A stretch of DNA of 64,000 nt from DATJPD01 sp036394195 (GTDB taxonomy: Bacteria; Pseudomonadota; Alphaproteobacteria; CACIAM-22H2): assembly GCA_036394195.1 (NCBI GenBank), contig DASWFO010000245.1, positions 22,906 through 86,905 on the forward strand, written 5' to 3'. Position 1 is the first letter of the stretch. Every line of letters begins with the position of its first letter. This document shows, one piece after another, positions 60,876 to 64,000 of this stretch. The position numbers and the translations under genes are program-made. The notes beneath the pieces are model-generated. The model searched no databases, was not told the origin of the DNA, and worked only from the letters and a program-made list of their open reading frames with translations.

Positions 60876-61199
60876 TCAAAACGGCAGCTTCATGCCCGGC
60901 GGGAGGGGAATGCCGCCGGTCAGCTTTTTCATCTCGTCGGCGGTGAGCGCGTCGATCTTGCCGCGCGCGTCGTTGACCGCGGCGACGATCAGGTCTTCGA
61001 GCACCTCGACGTCCTTGGGATCGACCAGCGACGGCTCGATCTTGAGGCGCTTGAGCTCGCCTTTGCCGGTGACCGTGGCGCGCACCAAGCCGCCGCCGGC
61101 GGCGCCCTCAACCTCCATGGCGGCGAGCTTCTCCTGCATCTCGGCCATCTTGGCCTGGACCTGCTGCGCCTGCTTCATCAGCTGGCCGAGATTTTTCAT
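60876..61199 (-). CDS. YbaB/EbfC-family nucleoid-associated protein
   Basis: This small DNA-binding protein forms dimers and bridges DNA. The 107-residue product reads MKNLGQLMKQAQQVQAKMAE, then MEVEGAAGGGLVRATVTGKG and VNDARGKIDALTADEMKKLT, the standard YbaB pattern. It overlaps the dnaX stop by 4 bases and lies upstream of recR, a conserved dnaX-ybaB-recR order across bacteria. Confidence 0.95.
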   Translation of the reverse strand: MKNLGQLMKQAQQVQAKMAEMQEKLAAMEVEGAAGGGLVRATVTGKGELKRLKIEPSLVDPKDVEVLEDLIVAAVNDARGKIDALTADEMKKLTGGIPLPPGMKLPF

Positions 61200-62992
61200 G
61201 ACGGCTCCTCTGTGTCATCCGGCATCGGCGCCTCGTCCTCGATAGCGGTCGATGTCGGCGGCGGAACGGCGACGCCGCGCACCACCTCGATCGTGGCGCC
61301 GGGGAAAGCTTTCAGCACCTCTTCGACCAGCGGATGGGTCGCCGCCGCGGCCTTCTGCGCCTCGCGGGCGTGATGCGCCTGCTGCGCCAAGGTGGGGGCA
61401 CCCTCCTCCGCGGCGTTGATCACCACCACCCAGCGCCGGCCGGTCCAGCGCTGCAGCAACTCCATCATCCGCGCCGGCAGATCGCGCGGCGCGTGCGGCT
61501 CGGGGTTGTACTCGATCCGGCCGGGCTCGAAGCGGATCAGGTGCACGTTGTTGATGAGGTGGGCGTGCAGGATGCCTTCACGCTTGGCTTCGAACAGCGT
61601 GACGACATCGGCGAAGCTCTGCGGATCCGGCCGGTCCCCGACCGGCACGGGCGCGGCCGCCTCTGGTACAGGCGCCGGATCGCTGCGCAAGGCCTGGGCC
61701 TGGCTGCCGCCGGCCGAAGCGCGCACGCTGCCCGACGAGACGGCCGAGGTGCTGCCGCCCGGCCCGGATGCTCCCCGCGCCGCCGGGCCGCTGCCATTGC
61801 CCGGCGCGGGCGCTAGTCCGGCCGGAGTCGACCCGAGACCGGCGATGATTTCGGCCGGCGTCGGCATCTCGGCGGCATAGGCGAGACGGACGGCCACCAT
61901 TTCGGCCGCGGCGAGCGGCGACGGCGCTTCCTGGATCTCGCCGAGGCCCTTGAGCAGCATCTGCCAGGCGCGGGCCAGGGTCGCGGTCGTGAGCTTGCCG
62001 GCCAGTGTACGGCCGCGCGCGCGCTCGGCCTCCGGCACGGTCGGATCGTCGGCGATATTGGGGGCCACCTTCAAACGGGTCAGCCAATGCGTGACGTCGA
62101 GCAGGTCCTGCACCACCACGCCGGGATCGGCACCGGCGCGATACGCCTCGCCGAGCTGGGCCAAGGCGCTCGCCGCGTCGCCCTTCATCAGCGCTTCGAA
62201 CAGGTCGAAGACCTGGGTGCGGTCGGCGAGGCCGAGGAGGGCGCGCGTGTCCGCCTCGCCGACCTCGCCCTCGACATGCGCCAGCGCCCGGTCGAGCAGC
62301 GACAGCCCGTCGCGCACCGAGCCGTCTGCGGCGCGGGCGAGCAGCAGCGCCGCCGCGGCATCGACCTTGCGGCCTTCCTGCTCGGCGACCGCGGCCAAGT
62401 GCTTCGCCAGCACCGCCTGGTCGACCCGCCGGAGGTCGAAACGCTGGCAGCGCGACAACACCGTGATCGGGACCTTGCGGATCTCGGTGGTCGCGAAAAT
62501 GAACTTCACGTGCTCGGGCGGCTCCTCGAGCGTCTTTAGAAGCGCGTTGAAGGCCGGCTTCGACAGCATGTGCACTTCGTCGAGAATGTAGACCTTGAAC
62601 CGGGCCTTGACCGGCCGGTAGCGGGCCCCGTCCGTCAGGTCGCGGATGTCGTCGACGCCGTTGTGGCTGGCCGCGTCCATCTCGACCACATCCATGTGGC
62701 GATCTTCGGCGATGCCGACACAGTGCTCGCAGACGCCGCACGGCTCGATGGTCGGGCCACCCTTGCCGTCCGACCCGATGCAGTTCAGCGCGCGGGCTAT
62801 GATCCGCGCCGTCGTGGTCTTGCCGATGCCGCGGACACCGGTGAGCACAAAGGCATGCGCGATACGCCCGCTGGCGATGGCGTTCGACAGGGTGCGGACC
62901 ATCGCCTCCTGGCCGATCAGATCGGCAAAGCGCGACGGCCGGTATTTGCGGGCGAGAACGCGATATGGGGCGGGAGCCGGGCTATCGGTCAT
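61196..62992 (-). CDS. dnaX: DNA polymerase III subunit gamma/tau
   Basis: DnaX is the clamp-loader ATPase and organiser of the replicase. The 598-residue protein has RPSRFADLIGQEAMVRTLSN, Walker A GVRGIGKTTTARI near residue 53, a zinc site (Cys in ALNCIGSDG and CGVCEHC), DEVHMLSKPAFNALLKTLEE (Walker B) and the SRC sensor (TVLSRCQRFDLR). An Ala/Pro/Ser-rich linker at about residues 390-460 leads to the tau-type C-terminus. I saw no A-rich slippery site for a programmed frameshift. It is preceded by the SRP RNA gene. Confidence 0.95.
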   Translation of the reverse strand: MTDSPAPAPYRVLARKYRPSRFADLIGQEAMVRTLSNAIASGRIAHAFVLTGVRGIGKTTTARIIARALNCIGSDGKGGPTIEPCGVCEHCVGIAEDRHMDVVEMDAASHNGVDDIRDLTDGARYRPVKARFKVYILDEVHMLSKPAFNALLKTLEEPPEHVKFIFATTEIRKVPITVLSRCQRFDLRRVDQAVLAKHLAAVAEQEGRKVDAAAALLLARAADGSVRDGLSLLDRALAHVEGEVGEADTRALLGLADRTQVFDLFEALMKGDAASALAQLGEAYRAGADPGVVVQDLLDVTHWLTRLKVAPNIADDPTVPEAERARGRTLAGKLTTATLARAWQMLLKGLGEIQEAPSPLAAAEMVAVRLAYAAEMPTPAEIIAGLGSTPAGLAPAPGNGSGPAARGASGPGGSTSAVSSGSVRASAGGSQAQALRSDPAPVPEAAAPVPVGDRPDPQSFADVVTLFEAKREGILHAHLINNVHLIRFEPGRIEYNPEPHAPRDLPARMMELLQRWTGRRWVVVINAAEEGAPTLAQQAHHAREAQKAAAATHPLVEEVLKAFPGATIEVVRGVAVPPPTSTAIEDEAPMPDDTEEPS

Positions 62993-63045
62993 CGGTTCGG
63001 CGAGCGGCCCCTGATGGTCGAGAACATCGCTGGCGGTAAGAAGGT

Positions 63046-63142
63046 GGGAGGCTGGAACAACGACCCGGACCGAAACTCGTTACGGCTGCTTCCTTCCGGA
63101 CCTGACCGGGTTGGCGAGGAGCCCGTCCGCCGCCAACCTCCC
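63046..63142 (-). ncRNA. ffs: Signal recognition particle RNA, small (4.5S-like) bacterial type
   Basis: The gene reads leftward and contains the universal SRP core GGTCAGGTCCGGAAGGAAGC followed by AGCC, which forms the GGAA tetraloop and the symmetric loop bound by Ffh. The ends GGGAGG and CCTCCC pair, with TTGG/CCAG continuing the stem, giving a hairpin RNA of about 97 bases. It lies 54 bases upstream of the dnaX start on the same strand, a position I recall from other alphaproteobacteria. Confidence 0.95.
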
Positions 63143-63147
63143 AAGAG

Positions 63148-63153
63148 ACTATA
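63148..63153 (-). promoter_or_regulatory. -10 element of the SRP RNA promoter
   Basis: TATAGT lies 5 bases before the apparent 5' end of the SRP RNA on the leftward strand, the right distance for a -10 box. A weak -35 candidate (TTGCCC) lies 19 bases further upstream. The RNA start is deduced from base pairing, so the exact position may shift by a base or two. Confidence 0.5.
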
Positions 63154-63245
63154 TCAGCTTTCGCACCCCCGGGGGCAAGGGCCAGCCACAGGGGTGGTAG
63201 CGCGATCATTGCTCCCGGCCGTGGCCCAAGGCATTCTGCCAGCGA

Positions 63246-64000
63246 ATGGAACGGGTGAATTTCTACGCTGGCCTGGCGCTCGACCGGATGACGGAGCGCC
63301 GCAGCGACTCGGCATGGATTGAGTCGCTGTTCCGCAACCCCAACAGCCGGCTGATCCCGGTGTGGCGGTCGCGGAGCCTGATCCGCGAAGGCGCCACGCC
63401 CGAGGCGGTATTCCTTTCCACCAGCGATCTCGCAGTGCAGAACGACACGGCGATGTTCCTCGGCCTGCTCGGCGACGCGGCCTATTTCGCGACCGATATC
63501 TCGCATGTCGAGGAGCCGGCGCTGCCGGATGTGGTCGGCGGCCGCGGCAAGTTCGTCGACCTTCGCGCCGTGGGTGCGGTCATGGACCGCCAGCACGGCG
63601 GGCTTCTGGCCTATGCCCGGGGCCTCGCCCACTGGCATTCGCGGCACCGCTTCTGCGGCGTGTGCGGGGCGGCGACCGTCAGCGCCGAGGGCGGGCATCT
63701 GCGCCGCTGCACCAATCCGGCCTGTGCCGCCGAGCATTTCCCCCGCACCGATCCGGCGGTGATCATGCTGGTCACCGATGGCGACCGATGCCTGCTCGCC
63801 CGCAACGGACGGTTTCCGCTGGCCATGTACTCGACGCTCGCCGGCTTCGTGGAGCCGGGCGAGAGCCTCGAAGAGGCAGTGACGCGCGAGGTCTATGAGG
63901 AATCGCAGATCCGCGTCACCGACGTGCGCTACCAGTCCTCGCAGCCGTGGCCGTTTCCGGCCTCGATCATGCTGGGCTTCCGCGCCCGCGCACTCACCAC
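63246..64000 (+). CDS. nudC: NAD(H) pyrophosphatase / NAD-cap hydrolase NudC (3' end beyond window)
   Basis: NudC cleaves NADH to NMNH and AMP and removes NAD caps from RNA. At least 251 residues are visible and the frame runs off the right edge. The N-terminal domain includes ERVNFYAGLALDRMTERRSD. A four-Cys zinc site follows (FCGVCGAA and CTNPACAAEHF), then the Nudix box GFVEPGESLEEAVTREVYEE with its glutamates and the downstream SQPWPFPASIMLGF (the SQPWPFPxS signature). The start ATG lies about 100 bases past the divergent SRP RNA start. Confidence 0.94.
   Translation, partial: MERVNFYAGLALDRMTERRSDSAWIESLFRNPNSRLIPVWRSRSLIREGATPEAVFLSTSDLAVQNDTAMFLGLLGDAAYFATDISHVEEPALPDVVGGRGKFVDLRAVGAVMDRQHGGLLAYARGLAHWHSRHRFCGVCGAATVSAEGGHLRRCTNPACAAEHFPRTDPAVIMLVTDGDRCLLARNGRFPLAMYSTLAGFVEPGESLEEAVTREVYEESQIRVTDVRYQSSQPWPFPASIMLGFRARALT

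Noticed and set aside
61196..62992. Programmed frameshift in dnaX making a short gamma subunit
   Set aside because: No A-rich slippery heptamer with a downstream stem was found in the linker region. The frame reads through as full-length tau.
1..64000. CRISPR arrays, toxin-antitoxin pairs, phage genes or restriction systems
   Set aside because: No regularly spaced direct repeats, cas genes, paired small toxin/antitoxin frames, phage structural genes or endonuclease partner for CcrM were found.

Overview
The window is a gene-dense, high-GC chromosomal segment from an alphaproteobacterium. The evidence is a CcrM-type GANTC methyltransferase next to RNase HII, small (4.5S-like) SRP RNA beside dnaX-ybaB-recR, and the housekeeping string rpmH-rnpA-yidD-yidC-engB ... 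argB ... dapD-dapE, truA-fmt-def. DUF2336, DUF6134-like and AapJ-like proteins fit the same class. The order cannot be fixed from this sequence (Rhodospirillales- or Hyphomicrobiales-like). No rRNA, CRISPR array, insertion sequence, prophage or origin was seen. One tRNA (Arg-ACG) and one SRP RNA are present.

Layout. 1-9.7 kb: the tail of pmbA, a 57-residue membrane micro-protein, a phasin-like gene, an orphan NitT/TauT-type binding protein, rnhB-ccrM with three GANTC sites in front of ccrM, then a leftward RpiR regulator / class III aminotransferase / amino-acid binding-protein operon with a perfect 20-bp palindrome upstream. Small exported proteins and tRNA-Arg follow. 9.9-22.6 kb: mixed metabolism and envelope genes (OmpA-like lipoprotein, gpt, EamA transporter, M20 peptidase, gamma-glutamyltransferase, RlmI-like methyltransferase, tam) and a leftward TVP38 / flavin disulfide reductase / histidine kinase operon. 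22.7-26.1 kb: the ribosome and membrane-insertion operon rpmH-rnpA-yidD-yidC-engB.

26.1-42.8 kb: an accessory block, mostly exopolysaccharide (EPS) genes, lying between engB and argB, which are near neighbours in many alphaproteobacteria. It starts with a cytochrome c lacking its usual Met ligand and a winged-helix regulator. A rightward operon follows (Wzz/Wzc-like copolymerase, GT4, Wzy-like polymerase, LuxR-type regulator with a degenerate receiver, Wzx-like flippase, FkbM-like methyltransferase). It meets a leftward set (second FkbM methyltransferase, GT2, secreted glycosidase-like protein, NAD-dependent epimerase, GT9-like glycosyltransferase, polyprenyl-phosphate sugar transferase). Together these can start, extend, modify, flip and polymerise a repeat-unit polysaccharide. 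No outer-membrane export protein (Wza/OPX) is present.

42.9-64 kb: argB, then a signalling insert (class III nucleotide cyclase, DUF2336 protein, PAS-GGDEF diguanylate cyclase), dapD-dapE, small membrane and secreted proteins, truA-fmt-def, an isocitrate-lyase/PEP-mutase-type enzyme beside an ABC importer that has a binding protein and two permeases but no ATPase, rmuC, a cation diffusion facilitator, recR, a cloverleaf-forming intergenic repeat, ybaB-dnaX, the SRP RNA gene and the start of nudC.

The most notable points are the EPS block inside a conserved gene string, the GANTC cluster at ccrM, the RpiR palindrome, the pseudo-receiver LuxR protein, the Met-less cytochrome, the three-armed repeat and the micro-ORF. 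I found no wholly new multi-gene system that I can defend. Each of these is a concrete, checkable lead.
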